From Clostridiales bacterium (GTDB taxonomy: Bacteria; Bacillota; Clostridia; Christensenellales; Pumilibacteraceae), in contig JAFLVF010000014.1 in assembly GCA_022508425.1 (NCBI GenBank), positions 1 through 33,097 on the forward strand: DNA of 33,097 nucleotides, read 5' to 3'. This document shows positions 1 through 7,157 of this stretch, piece after piece; the stretch's first letter is position 1; each line of letters begins with the position of its first letter. The translations under genes were made by a program, and so were the position numbers. Below the pieces are notes generated by a model that made no database searches, was not told the origin of the DNA, and saw only the letters and a list, made by a program, of their open reading frames with translations.

Positions 1-52
1 CGCTGACCTCTTGAATGCCATTCAAGCGCTCTACCAACTGAGCTATACCCCC
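1..52 (-). tRNA. tRNA-Ala (anticodon GGC), partial
   Basis: Read on the minus strand, the RNA starts at position 52 with GGGGGTATAGCTC. It continues through a D-arm (AGCTCAGTTGGTAGAGC) and a 5-bp anticodon stem (CTTGA/TCAAG) enclosing the 7-base loop ATGGCAT, which gives anticodon GGC for alanine. The window edge cuts it off in the variable region, so the T-arm and the 3' acceptor strand are not visible. It lies downstream of the minus-strand membrane protein gene but has its own promoter. Confidence 0.95.
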
Positions 53-65
53 AAAAGGCATATGT

Positions 66-94
66 ATTCTATCACGCCGATTTGTTTTTGTCAA
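66..94 (-). promoter_or_regulatory. sigma-A promoter of tRNA-Ala
   Basis: On the minus strand TTGACA (89-94) is followed after 17 bp by TAGAAT (66-71). The predicted transcription start near 59 leaves only about 7 bases before the mature 5' end of the tRNA. Confidence 0.8.
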
Positions 95-108
95 CTGTTT
101 TGGGAGTA

Positions 109-1083
109 TTAATTGTTATTGTTGTCTTGCGCTATAGCTTCCGGTTGTTCGGTCGCGGCTTGTTCGTTAGTCTGTTGGAGTGGGTCGATCGGTGACTCCG
201 ATTTGCTCACCAGCTCTTTTACGTACGATTCCGACGTCATTTCCATTACCGGGATTGTTACCATAACAATGCCTACAAATACGAATATGCCGACTATTAT
301 GTTGGTTAAAAGAACAATCAACAGTGTTATTGCAATTCCGATGGCAAATATTATAAGATCGGAAAGTATCAGTTTGATTATGTTTTTGATGTTTACTACC
401 GATTTCAGAGCGACCTTTTTCCGTCCGTGGATAAGATACGCGTTCAATAGGGAAACAATGCATGCCAGAATGAAAATGACGACTGCCGTTATATATATGC
501 TGTTCTTCCACACAACGGCAAGCCAAATCCCTAAGCTGATACAAGCCGGCCACAAAACCGCGCCGACTATCGACCCGATTATAAAGTTTTTGAACGAGCG
601 TTTTGCTATGTCGCCGCGTATCATTCTGCGCGTAAGGAAATAGCTTGCGATAAACGCTATTACCGTAAATATTGCGACCACGATAGCATAAGCGATAATT
701 TTGTCTATGCAGGCGGAAATGAGCGTTTTGATTTCCGCTATATGATTTTCCATGCCGCCTAATATTTTGTTTATGTCGTCAAGCACCGTGTCGTTAAACC
801 ACTGTTTGGTAAATATTACGCTCAACGCTTGCATGGGGTCCGACCAGTCCAGCGCTCTTACCGACGCCGCAATGCTGTTGTACAGCGTTTGAAAGTCGCC
901 GGCATTGTCGGCGAGCGCGTCGTTCAAAACGGTGATAATGTTTTTGCACATATCCGATACGGCGTTGATTATGTTAGGAATGGCGATTGACAGTCCGCAC
1001 ACGAGCCCGAGTGTAATTATGCCCAGCGGGGTAAACACGTATTTCAGACATTTCAAATAATTTATTACGCTTTTTTTAATCAT
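109..1083 (-). CDS. Multi-pass membrane protein of unknown function
   Basis: This 324-residue protein is not one I recognise. It has a hydrophobic segment near residues 16-38, then a polar stretch of about 90 residues that is probably extracytoplasmic. About five more hydrophobic segments follow between residues 130 and 280. A basic loop (TRRMIRGD) follows the second segment. The C-terminal 40 residues are polar and rich in Gln, Glu, Pro and Asn, ending in a run of Asn. ATG at 1083 is preceded by an AAAGGA ribosome site at about 7 bases, and a consensus promoter lies upstream. The general layout resembles that of the two membrane proteins at 31292-33072, but I cannot show homology. A role in transport or envelope maintenance would be a guess. 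Confidence 0.85.
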   Translation of the reverse strand: MIKKSVINYLKCLKYVFTPLGIITLGLVCGLSIAIPNIINAVSDMCKNIITVLNDALADNAGDFQTLYNSIAASVRALDWSDPMQALSVIFTKQWFNDTVLDDINKILGGMENHIAEIKTLISACIDKIIAYAIVVAIFTVIAFIASYFLTRRMIRGDIAKRSFKNFIIGSIVGAVLWPACISLGIWLAVVWKNSIYITAVVIFILACIVSLLNAYLIHGRKKVALKSVVNIKNIIKLILSDLIIFAIGIAITLLIVLLTNIIVGIFVFVGIVMVTIPVMEMTSESYVKELVSKSESPIDPLQQTNEQAATEQPEAIAQDNNNN

Positions 1084-1151
1084 ACAGTATCCTTTGCGTG
1101 CGGGAGACTCGTTGCGTATATGACACGCCGACCATAACCTGATATAAATAG

Positions 1152-1180
1152 ATAATAGTACATAGCGCGTTTTTTGTCAA
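1152..1180 (-). promoter_or_regulatory. sigma-A promoter of the minus-strand membrane protein
   Basis: On the minus strand TTGACA (1175-1180), a 17-bp spacer and TATTAT (1152-1157) form a near-consensus promoter. It diverges from the promoter at 1201-1229, with only 20 bp between the two -35 boxes. Confidence 0.75.
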
Positions 1181-1200
1181 TAATTCGCAACGGGTTACGC

Positions 1201-1229
1201 TTGATTTTCGACGCCGAAAATATTATAAT
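1201..1229 (+). promoter_or_regulatory. sigma-A promoter of the RlmD-family gene
   Basis: TTGATT (1201-1206), a 17-bp spacer and TATAAT (1224-1229). The predicted transcription start falls at about 1236-1238, on or next to the ATG at 1238, so the mRNA would be leaderless or nearly so. Confidence 0.7.
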
Positions 1230-1237
1230 AATCGCGT

Positions 1238-2584
1238 ATGAACGTAAAGGACATCATCGAAGTCGAAATATTATCCAACGGCATGGACGGCGAGGGCGTA
1301 GCTCGGGTGGACAACAAGGTCGTTTTCGTTCCGTACACGCTGAAAAGCGAGCGCGTCCGCGCGGTCGTAAAGTCGGTCAAGTCTCGTTATGCAACGGCTT
1401 CCGTCATCAAGGTGCTTTCTTCGTCCGATAGTCGTGTAGAGCCGATTTGTCCGCATTACTTTAAGTGCGGCGGGTGCGACATGATGCACGTCAATTCCGA
1501 CTACCGTCGCGAGGTTTTAATCGACGAGCTTAAGAACAATTTTGCCAAGATAGCGGGAATGGATTTAAGCGACGTCGAGTTTGTGCCGTCGTCGTTTAAT
1601 CGGCGCAACAAGATAGCCATGCCGTTCGGCATAGTCGACGGCAGAACAGTCGTCGGCATGTACAGACAAAATTCGCACACCGTAGAACCTGTGCATTGCC
1701 TCATGGCGGGCGAGCTTACGCAGAATATAATTCGCACAGTCGTCGACTTTGCCAATGCCGAAAAGTTATCGGTGTACGACGGCAAGAGCGGACAAGGTTT
1801 GTTGCGGCATTTGGTCGTGCGCGAGATAGATGGGCGCGCGTCGGTCACGCTGGTTGTCAACGGAGAGAGCTTAGGCGAGCGGCTTGAAAACAAGCTTAGC
1901 AATCTTCTTCCCGTCGAGGTCGATTTATTCGTCTGCCCGAACACTCGCAACAACAACGTGATAATGGGCGACACGGTTAGGCTCGTCAAGGGAAATGCAC
2001 ACCTCGACGTCGACGTGTGCGGAGTGAGGGCGGAGCTGTCGCCGCTGTCTTTCTTTCAAGTAAACGACGAGATACGCGACAAGCTGTACACGGAGGCCAT
2101 TTCGTGCGTAAGCTCGAATACGCTAATCGATCTGTACAGCGGCATAGGAATATTAAGCAACCTCGCGGCAAAAAAGTGTGACATGGTTTACGCCGTCGAA
2201 ATAGTGCCGCAGGCCACCGCCGACGCCGACAAGACCGCAATATTAAACGGAAATGCGCAAAAAATTCAAAACATCTGCGGCAACGTCGAAAAGGTTTTAC
2301 CCAAACTGAAAAGTGAATTGTCCGCTCTCGGAGAAGCGGATATCATAGTCGATCCGCCGCGAAAGGGGTGCGGAGCGGCCGTCATTAACGCCATTGCGGA
2401 AGTTGCGCCTAAGACGCTCGTGTATATTTCGTGTAACCACGCTACGATGTGTCGAGACGTAAGGCTGTTCCTCGACGAAAGCACGTCGCGCGGCAATTCT
2501 TACATAATAGAAAAGGTCAAATTATTCGACATGTTCGAAAACACCCATCATGTCGAAACGCTGACACTGCTTAGCAGAAAATAA
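1238..2584 (+). CDS. rlmD: 23S rRNA (uracil-C5)-methyltransferase, RlmD/RlmCD (TrmA/RumA) family
   Basis: This 448-residue protein would transfer a methyl group from S-adenosylmethionine to C5 of a uridine, most likely in 23S rRNA. An N-terminal TRAM-like RNA-binding domain covers about residues 1-60. Four Cys placed for a 4Fe-4S cluster follow (C71, C77, C80, C154). The SAM-binding fold has LIDLYSGIGILS near 297-307, FFQVND near 272-277 and DPPRKG near 372-377. The catalytic Cys is C399 in YISCNHATMCRD; family members more often have a CNPA version. Which uridine is modified cannot be told from sequence, because Firmicute members can be dual-specific. No Shine-Dalgarno sequence precedes ATG 1238, and the promoter -10 box ends only 8 bases before it. 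Upstream in-frame sequence offers no better start, so leaderless translation is likely. Confidence 0.93.
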   Translation: MNVKDIIEVEILSNGMDGEGVARVDNKVVFVPYTLKSERVRAVVKSVKSRYATASVIKVLSSSDSRVEPICPHYFKCGGCDMMHVNSDYRREVLIDELKNNFAKIAGMDLSDVEFVPSSFNRRNKIAMPFGIVDGRTVVGMYRQNSHTVEPVHCLMAGELTQNIIRTVVDFANAEKLSVYDGKSGQGLLRHLVVREIDGRASVTLVVNGESLGERLENKLSNLLPVEVDLFVCPNTRNNNVIMGDTVRLVKGNAHLDVDVCGVRAELSPLSFFQVNDEIRDKLYTEAISCVSSNTLIDLYSGIGILSNLAAKKCDMVYAVEIVPQATADADKTAILNGNAQKIQNICGNVEKVLPKLKSELSALGEADIIVDPPRKGCGAAVINAIAEVAPKTLVYISCNHATMCRDVRLFLDESTSRGNSYIIEKVKLFDMFENTHHVETLTLLSRK

Positions 2585-2622
2585 GAAAATCAATGTAATA
2601 CGAAAATGTTTTTCAATTTGTA

Positions 2623-2651
2623 TTGATTAAATCGAAAGTATGTGTTATAAT
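2623..2651 (+). promoter_or_regulatory. sigma-A promoter of the flavodoxin gene
   Basis: TTGATT (2623-2628), a 17-bp spacer and TATAAT (2646-2651). A TG one base before the -10 box (2643-2644) makes it an extended -10 promoter. Confidence 0.75.
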
Positions 2652-2671
2652 GACACACAGCGGAGGATGAA

Positions 2672-3184
2672 ATGGCAAATTTAATCGTTTACTATTCGAG
2701 AGCGGGCGAGAATATTTCAGGCGGCAGAGTTACGGTTTTGGAAAAGGGCAATACGGAAATCGTTGCGGAGTATGTAAAAATGGCGGTCGGCGGCGATTTG
2801 TTCGAGGTCGATACGGTCAAGCCCTATTCGACAGACTATTATAAGTGCATAGACGAGGCAAAGAAGGAGCTTATTCTCAACGCGCGCCCTGCGATTAAGG
2901 GGTATTTGAAGAGCATTGACAAGTACGACACGATTTTTGTTTGTTATCCCAATTGGTGGGGGCATATGCCCATGTGCATGTGCACATTCCTCGAGCATTA
3001 CGACTGGACGGGCAAGCGCATTGTGCCCATTTGCACGAACGAGGGTAGCGGCATGAGCAACAGCGAGCGCCAACTCAACGCGATATGCAGGGGCGCGACC
3101 GTAGTGGCGGGGCTGTCGATTATCGGATCGGAATGCTTGGAATCCGAGGCAGAAATCGCATTGTTCGCAATGGACAACGCCTGA
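2672..3184 (+). CDS. Flavodoxin-like protein
   Basis: This 170-residue protein has a flavodoxin fold expected to bind FMN and carry electrons, or to act as an NAD(P)H-linked reductase. It opens with a beta strand and a YYSRAGE loop; KGNTEIVAEYV (26-36) fills the place of the phosphate-binding loop. VCYPNWWGHMP (about 90-100) is the conserved aromatic loop around the isoalloxazine ring. ICTNEGSGMSNSE near 120-132 matches the later FMN loop of the Flavodoxin_4 type. A GGAGG ribosome site lies 4-8 bases upstream of ATG 2672. It appears to be a single-gene unit with its own promoter. Partners cannot be inferred from the neighbours. Confidence 0.88.
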   Translation: MANLIVYYSRAGENISGGRVTVLEKGNTEIVAEYVKMAVGGDLFEVDTVKPYSTDYYKCIDEAKKELILNARPAIKGYLKSIDKYDTIFVCYPNWWGHMPMCMCTFLEHYDWTGKRIVPICTNEGSGMSNSERQLNAICRGATVVAGLSIIGSECLESEAEIALFAMDNA

Positions 3185-3267
3185 TTGAGAAGAGCTGTTG
3201 ACGTCGAAGTACAGCGCATTGTGCCGCGAATAAAATATAATAAAAAAATAATGAATAATCGAACGGA

Positions 3268-3301
3268 AAGTCTTTCATGCTATTTGAAGTATGAAAGACT
3301 T
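3268..3301. promoter_or_regulatory. 11-bp inverted repeat covering a start codon
   Basis: AAGTCTTTCAT (3268-3278) and ATGAAAGACTT (3291-3301) are perfect inverse complements separated by 12 bases. The ATG of the next gene is the first codon of the right arm, so in RNA the start would be paired. A TATAAT lies at 3236-3241 without a convincing -35 box. It is AT-rich and has no following T-run, so it is a poor candidate for a terminator. Confidence 0.45.
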
Positions 3302-3911
3302 CTCTTTTAGCTTAAAACGCAAAGCGGTGATTGCCACCGTATGTTCTGCGGTGTTTTTTGTCGGCGTGGCCGTCGGGTATATCCCCAAGCTACACCGATG
3401 CTACGAAATGACTTTTTTGTCAAACACTTTTGCGGCGACGGTTTTGTTATGCGGCGCGGTGCGCATGGCATTTTTCGGCAAGGATATTCCGCACTTTCTA
3501 TATCTCTGTGCGGCGACGCTTCTTGCGGTAGTCGTCGGCATATGCGTCAGCTTCGCACCCGTAGCGACGTTATGCTCGCCGTCGGTCATGCTTCATCTCG
3601 TAAACCCCGTGATTATGTTTGCGTTCTACATGTCGATGTGCGACGCACGGGTCGTGAAGAATAGGGTGGCTTTTACGGCGCTTATACTGCCGTGTGCGTA
3701 CTATTTATTTATGATTGTTTTCGGGCGGATAACGGGCGAATATATTTATCCGTACTTCGATCCCAACCGTTTTACGCCGACGCTTCTCGTTGTGTTCGGA
3801 ATCGTTGCGGGCTGTGTGACGTACGTCGTAAGCAGACTGTTGATGGCGCTCAGTCGGCGCGTGCACAACAAGAGGCTGAAATCGCAAGAGCTCGCTTCCG
3901 AGGAAGAGTGA
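3291..3911 (+). CDS. Six-helix membrane protein, possibly of the Pr6Pr / FAR-17a-like group
   Basis: This 206-residue integral membrane protein has about six hydrophobic segments (near residues 12-31, 41-60, 66-88, 100-118, 125-145 and 160-182) and a charged C-terminal tail. FLSNTFA after the first segment, HLVNP before the fourth, and YYLFMIVFGRITGEYIYPYF near 138-157 are similar to what I recall of Pr6Pr-type proteins. That is recollection rather than proof, and no function follows from it. ATG 3291 lies six bases downstream of an in-frame TGA (3285-3287), so it is the earliest ATG. It has no Shine-Dalgarno sequence and lies in a hairpin arm. A GTG at 3327 is the nearest alternative start. 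Confidence 0.75.
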   Translation: MKDFSFSLKRKAVIATVCSAVFFVGVAVGYIPKLHRCYEMTFLSNTFAATVLLCGAVRMAFFGKDIPHFLYLCAATLLAVVVGICVSFAPVATLCSPSVMLHLVNPVIMFAFYMSMCDARVVKNRVAFTALILPCAYYLFMIVFGRITGEYIYPYFDPNRFTPTLLVVFGIVAGCVTYVVSRLLMALSRRVHNKRLKSQELASEEE

Positions 3912-3917
3912 AATCGA

Positions 3918-3946
3918 TTGACTTTAGCCACAGATAGGTATAGAAT
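3918..3946 (+). promoter_or_regulatory. sigma-A promoter of malic enzyme, overlapping a terminator
   Basis: TTGACT (3918-3923), a 17-bp spacer and TAGAAT (3941-3946). The predicted transcription start is near 3953, at the end of the left arm of the terminator hairpin at 3944-3986. The transcript would therefore lack that arm. Confidence 0.65.
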
Positions 3947-3986
3947 GTAACCGTAAACACGAAATGGATTTTCGGTTACATTTTTT
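3944..3986 (+). terminator. Intrinsic terminator of the upstream membrane protein gene
   Basis: AATGTAACCG (3944-3953) pairs perfectly with CGGTTACATT (3973-3982), and a run of six T begins at 3981. RNA coming from upstream would form the full hairpin 15 bases before the malic enzyme ATG. RNA starting at the overlapping promoter would not. Confidence 0.8.
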
Positions 3987-4000
3987 GTTTGGACGGTGTT

Positions 4001-5173
4001 ATGGACGTTTACGAGAAATCGCTGAAAAAGCATTATGAATGGGCGGGCAAGCTCGAAGTCAAGCTGCGCGCCAAGATAGAAACTCTCGACGATCTTGCGC
4101 TGTGTTATACGCCGGGCGTATCTCGCGCATGCACGGAGATTGCCGCGGACAAATCCAAGTCGTTCGAGTTGACCGGGCGGCACAACACGGTCGCCGTCGT
4201 CACAGACGGCACAGCGGTGTTGGGCTTGGGCGATATAGGCCCCGAGGCCGCCATGCCTGTCATGGAAGGGAAGTGCGCGTTGTTCAAGGCGTTTGCGGGT
4301 ATCGACGCGACGCCCGTATGTCTCGATACAAAAGACGTTGACGAGATAGTCAAGGTTGTCGCCGCCATATCCAAAAGCTACGGCGGAATCAATCTCGAGG
4401 ATATTTCGGCGCCGCGCTGTTTCGAGATAGAAAGGCGATTAAAAGAGATTTGCGATATTCCCGTTTTCCACGACGATCAGCACGGTACGGCAATTGTCGC
4501 AGGCGCGGCATTGCTCAACGCGCTCCGCGTAGTGGGCAAGGATATTCGCGCCGTCCGCATAGTCATAAACGGCGCGGGCAGTGCGGGCATTGCAATCGCC
4601 AAGTTCTTCCTCGACCTCGGCGCGGGCGACGTCGTGTGCGTCGATAAGTGCGGGGTACTCGTCGACGGCGAGCACTACGAAAACCCCGCGCACGAAGAAA
4701 TTTCCAAGCGAACAAACAAGACTAAGATAAGAGGAACGCTGGCCGACGCTATTGTCGGCGCAGACGTGTTCCTCGGCGTTTCAGCGCCCAAAATCGTGTC
4801 CAAAGCTATGATTAAGAGCATGGCGGCCGATCCGATAGTTTTTCCGCTCGCCAATCCCGTGCCCGAAATAACGCGGGAAGAAGCGTTGGAAGCGGGCGCG
4901 GCTGTCGTCGGCACCGGCGCGTCGGGCAAGCCCAATCAGATAAACAACGTGCTTATGTTCCCCGGCATATTCCGCGGTGCGCTCGATTGCCGTGCGCGCG
5001 ATATCACCGACAACATGAAGCGCGCGGCGGCGGCGGCTCTGTCCGCGCTAGTGTCGGACGAGGAACTGCATGCCGATTATATTCTTCCCAATCCGCTCGA
5101 CAAGCGTGTGGTTAAGGCGGTGTCGCAAGCGGTGACGGATGCGGCGCGACAGGACGGTGTCAACAGGATATAA
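4001..5173 (+). CDS. Malic enzyme (malate dehydrogenase, oxaloacetate-decarboxylating)
   Basis: This 390-residue cytoplasmic enzyme would convert malate to pyruvate and CO2 while reducing NAD(P), supplying reducing power and pyruvate. It is the short bacterial form without the phosphotransacetylase-like tail. YTPGVSRAC carries the catalytic Tyr (Y36), and K91 lies in EGKCALFKAFAGID. The metal-binding residues lie in LEDISAPRCF (E133, D134) and VFHDDQHGTA (D158, D159). A Rossmann loop GAGSAG (191-196) and GKPNQINNVLMFPG near the end complete the pattern. VCVDKCG after the second strand has an Asp that would suit NAD, but cofactor choice is not settled by that. ATG 4001 is chosen over the in-frame TTG at 3989. 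Neither has a strong ribosome site, and the TTG sits in the terminator T-tract. Confidence 0.95.
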   Translation: MDVYEKSLKKHYEWAGKLEVKLRAKIETLDDLALCYTPGVSRACTEIAADKSKSFELTGRHNTVAVVTDGTAVLGLGDIGPEAAMPVMEGKCALFKAFAGIDATPVCLDTKDVDEIVKVVAAISKSYGGINLEDISAPRCFEIERRLKEICDIPVFHDDQHGTAIVAGAALLNALRVVGKDIRAVRIVINGAGSAGIAIAKFFLDLGAGDVVCVDKCGVLVDGEHYENPAHEEISKRTNKTKIRGTLADAIVGADVFLGVSAPKIVSKAMIKSMAADPIVFPLANPVPEITREEALEAGAAVVGTGASGKPNQINNVLMFPGIFRGALDCRARDITDNMKRAAAAALSALVSDEELHADYILPNPLDKRVVKAVSQAVTDAARQDGVNRI

Positions 5174-5227
5174 AGCGCATCGGCTGTGCAATGCAGAGTT
5201 AATATGCTTTGCGTAATCATGTTTTGT

Positions 5228-5256
5228 TTGACAAAAATCGACATATATAGTATAAT
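5228..5256 (+). promoter_or_regulatory. Consensus sigma-A promoter of the lipid kinase gene
   Basis: TTGACA (5228-5233), a 17-bp spacer and TATAAT (5251-5256): a full match to the sigma-A consensus. The leader would be about 25 bases. Confidence 0.85.
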
Positions 5257-5288
5257 CATTCGGATAGAAAACACATTTGGAGATCGAT

Positions 5289-6140
5289 ATGCAATTCGTA
5301 ATTTATAATCCGCTTGCAAACAACAAAACGGGGCTCGCCTCGGCTAAGACATTCCTCGACGGCAAAATCGACAGCGACGTCGAGTACAAGGACGTTACCG
5401 CGATGGATGACGTCGGCGCATTTGTCGGCAATCTTACCGCGGATGACCGCATCATTCTCGCCGGCGGCGACGGAACAATCAACAGATTTGTCAACGCGCT
5501 TAACGGCACGCCCGCATGTGTTATAGACTATTTGGCGGCCGGCTCGGGCAATGATTTTGCCAATGACGTAAAAGCGCGCGGCGAGTTGAACGGTGATTTC
5601 ATCAGACTGAATAAGTACATCGAAGATCTGCCGACGGTTACCGTCAACGGAATGACTAAAAAGTTTATCAACGGCATCGGCTTCGGTATCGACGGCTACT
5701 GCTGCGAAAAGGGTGACGAATTCAGGGCTAAGTCGGACAAGCCTGTTAACTATACGGGCATAGCGGTAAAGGGCGTGCTTTTCCACTTCAAACCGCGCAA
5801 TGCGACGGTCACCGTCGACGGCAAGACGGTGTCGTTCAAGAAGACTTGGCTTGCCGCGTCGATGAAAGGCAAGTTTTACGGCGGCGGCATGATGGTCGCA
5901 CCCGAGCAAGACCGTTTTGCCGACGACAAGCAGGTTTCTGTCGTCGTGTGGCACGGCACGGGCAGGCTGACCACTCTCATGCGTTTTCCCAAGATATTCA
6001 AGGGCGAGCACGTCAAGTTCACTAAGATGATAAACATATACAAGGGCAGTGAAGTGACAGTAGCTTTCGATAAACCCACGGCGCTTCAGATCGACGGCGA
6101 GACTGTGCTAAACGTAACCGAGTATACCGTAAAAATATAA
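5289..6140 (+). CDS. Diacylglycerol kinase-family lipid kinase (DagK/YegS type)
   Basis: This 283-residue protein belongs to the soluble diacylglycerol/sphingosine kinase fold, which phosphorylates a lipid hydroxyl using ATP at the membrane surface. YNPLANNKTG (6-15) is the opening loop, LAGGDGTINRF (57-67) holds the GGDGT nucleotide-binding motif, and AAGSGNDFA (83-91) and NGIGFGIDG are the next conserved blocks. QIDGETV near the end is the typical C-terminal strand. ATG 5289 is preferred because GGAG (5279-5282) sits 6 bases before it; the in-frame TTG at 5277 would destroy that site. In Gram-positives such enzymes recycle diacylglycerol made during lipoteichoic acid synthesis. That role here is inferred. 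Confidence 0.92.
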   Translation: MQFVIYNPLANNKTGLASAKTFLDGKIDSDVEYKDVTAMDDVGAFVGNLTADDRIILAGGDGTINRFVNALNGTPACVIDYLAAGSGNDFANDVKARGELNGDFIRLNKYIEDLPTVTVNGMTKKFINGIGFGIDGYCCEKGDEFRAKSDKPVNYTGIAVKGVLFHFKPRNATVTVDGKTVSFKKTWLAASMKGKFYGGGMMVAPEQDRFADDKQVSVVVWHGTGRLTTLMRFPKIFKGEHVKFTKMINIYKGSEVTVAFDKPTALQIDGETVLNVTEYTVKI

Positions 6141-6156
6141 TTTAAACCGAGAAAAC

Positions 6157-6191
6157 AAAATGCGCGGCGAAAAGATATCGTCGCGCATTTT
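6157..6191. terminator. Bidirectional terminator between convergent genes
   Basis: AAAATGCGCGGCGA (6157-6170) pairs with TCGTCGCGCATTTT (6178-6191) through 14 positions including one G-U, with a 7-base loop. The flanking A and T runs allow termination in both directions. It serves the lipid kinase gene (plus) and the lipoprotein gene (minus). Confidence 0.85.
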
Positions 6192-6212
6192 ATAATGACT
6201 AAAACAGATTTA

Positions 6213-6878
6213 TCAATGGGCCGTCACGGTCAGATTGATATTGCTTATGTACGTGCCCGTAAACAGCGTATTTGTCACCGCTTCGAATGTGAGATGGATC
6301 TTGCCGCGCTGCTGCAACAAGTCCTCTATATGTACGGACTTGGCGTAGCTCTTTGAAATGGGCGCCGTATTGGTAAACCGAATAAAAGACCATCCCACGC
6401 CGAACTGGTCGTCGTTGTCGTCGGTCAAATAGGCATTGATTGTCGTGCCGACATTTATGCCGGTGTCTATATATGCGTCGAAATCGAGCGTGAAATCGAG
6501 GGTGGTGTAGCCCTCTCCTTTGAGCAGGACGGTGTCGTAGCCGAAATCGAAAGACACCGTTTCCGACGACGGCGACAGACCGAAATTGACGATATGAACG
6601 GAGGAGTTGTAAGCCGCCGACCATGTCAGCTTGACGACGTCGTTTGATTGAGCCGTATTATCTTCGCCATTCGCATTGTCCGCGTCCTCGTCTGACGGTG
6701 CAGGATAAACGTTTGGCGCATTGCCGGACGGCTTTTCCTCGGCGGGCGGCGTAGTAGTGGCGTCGACCACGTCGCTCGACGGGGCGCGATCGGGGGCGGC
6801 GGTGCTCGGCGCGCACGCCGACAACGACGCCGTGCATGCGGCGGCGAGCGCTAAAACAAGAAATTTTTTCAGTTTCAT
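6213..6878 (-). CDS. Lipoprotein of unknown function
   Basis: This 221-residue protein starts with a lipoprotein signal peptide: MKLKK, a hydrophobic core and lipobox LSAC with the modified Cys at C22. It should therefore be anchored to the outer face of the membrane. Residues 23 to about 80 are a low-complexity linker rich in Ala, Pro, Ser, Asp and Asn. The C-terminal 140 residues alternate hydrophobic and polar positions (for example VSFDFGYDTVLL and GYTTLDFTLDFDAYI), which suggests a beta-sandwich domain. I recognise no catalytic motif or family. A strong AAGGAGGT ribosome site precedes ATG 6878, and a near-consensus promoter lies upstream. A substrate-binding or carbohydrate-related role is possible but unsupported. 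Confidence 0.9.
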   Translation of the reverse strand: MKLKKFLVLALAAACTASLSACAPSTAAPDRAPSSDVVDATTTPPAEEKPSGNAPNVYPAPSDEDADNANGEDNTAQSNDVVKLTWSAAYNSSVHIVNFGLSPSSETVSFDFGYDTVLLKGEGYTTLDFTLDFDAYIDTGINVGTTINAYLTDDNDDQFGVGWSFIRFTNTAPISKSYAKSVHIEDLLQQRGKIHLTFEAVTNTLFTGTYISNINLTVTAH

Positions 6879-6945
6879 GATACCTCCTTCGTCGGAGCGG
6901 CAATCGATTGTGTTCTATATTACGGCGCGCCCTATATCAATATAG

Positions 6946-6974
6946 AATATACAGGATAACTGTATGTTTGTCAA
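6946..6974 (-). promoter_or_regulatory. sigma-A promoter of the lipoprotein gene
   Basis: On the minus strand TTGACA (6969-6974), a 17-bp spacer and TATATT (6946-6951). Two small palindromes lie between it and the gene: CTATATCAATATAG (6932-6945), at or next to the predicted transcription start, and CAATCGATTG (6901-6910). Either could be an operator, but palindromes this short also occur by chance. Confidence 0.75.
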
Positions 6975-7049
6975 TACAAAATAGCAAAATCGATATTTGT
7001 CGCCGCTAAAACCGCAGAATTTACGACAAAATATTTTCCTCGCCAGCAC

Positions 7050-7078
7050 TTGTAATTTTCCTTCCGATGTGCTATACT
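7050..7078 (+). promoter_or_regulatory. Probable sigma-A promoter of lon
   Basis: TTGTAA (7050-7055), a 17-bp spacer and TATACT (7073-7078). A TATAAT at 7079-7084 directly follows, but its matching -35 position reads TTTTCC, which is weaker. I find no CIRCE or CtsR-type heat-shock operator here. Confidence 0.6.
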
Positions 7079-7157
7079 TATAATAGTAAAGTGTACGATA
7101 GGGAAGTGTGCATTCAATTTCGGCGATGTGCGCTTTCGCTTGTATCAGGCGGATATT

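Noticed and set aside
2588..2628. AATCAAT / ATTGATT inverted repeat as a terminator after the RlmD-family gene
   Set aside because: The arms are 7 AT-rich base pairs with a 27-base loop and no following T-run. The right arm is better explained by the -35 box of the flavodoxin promoter.
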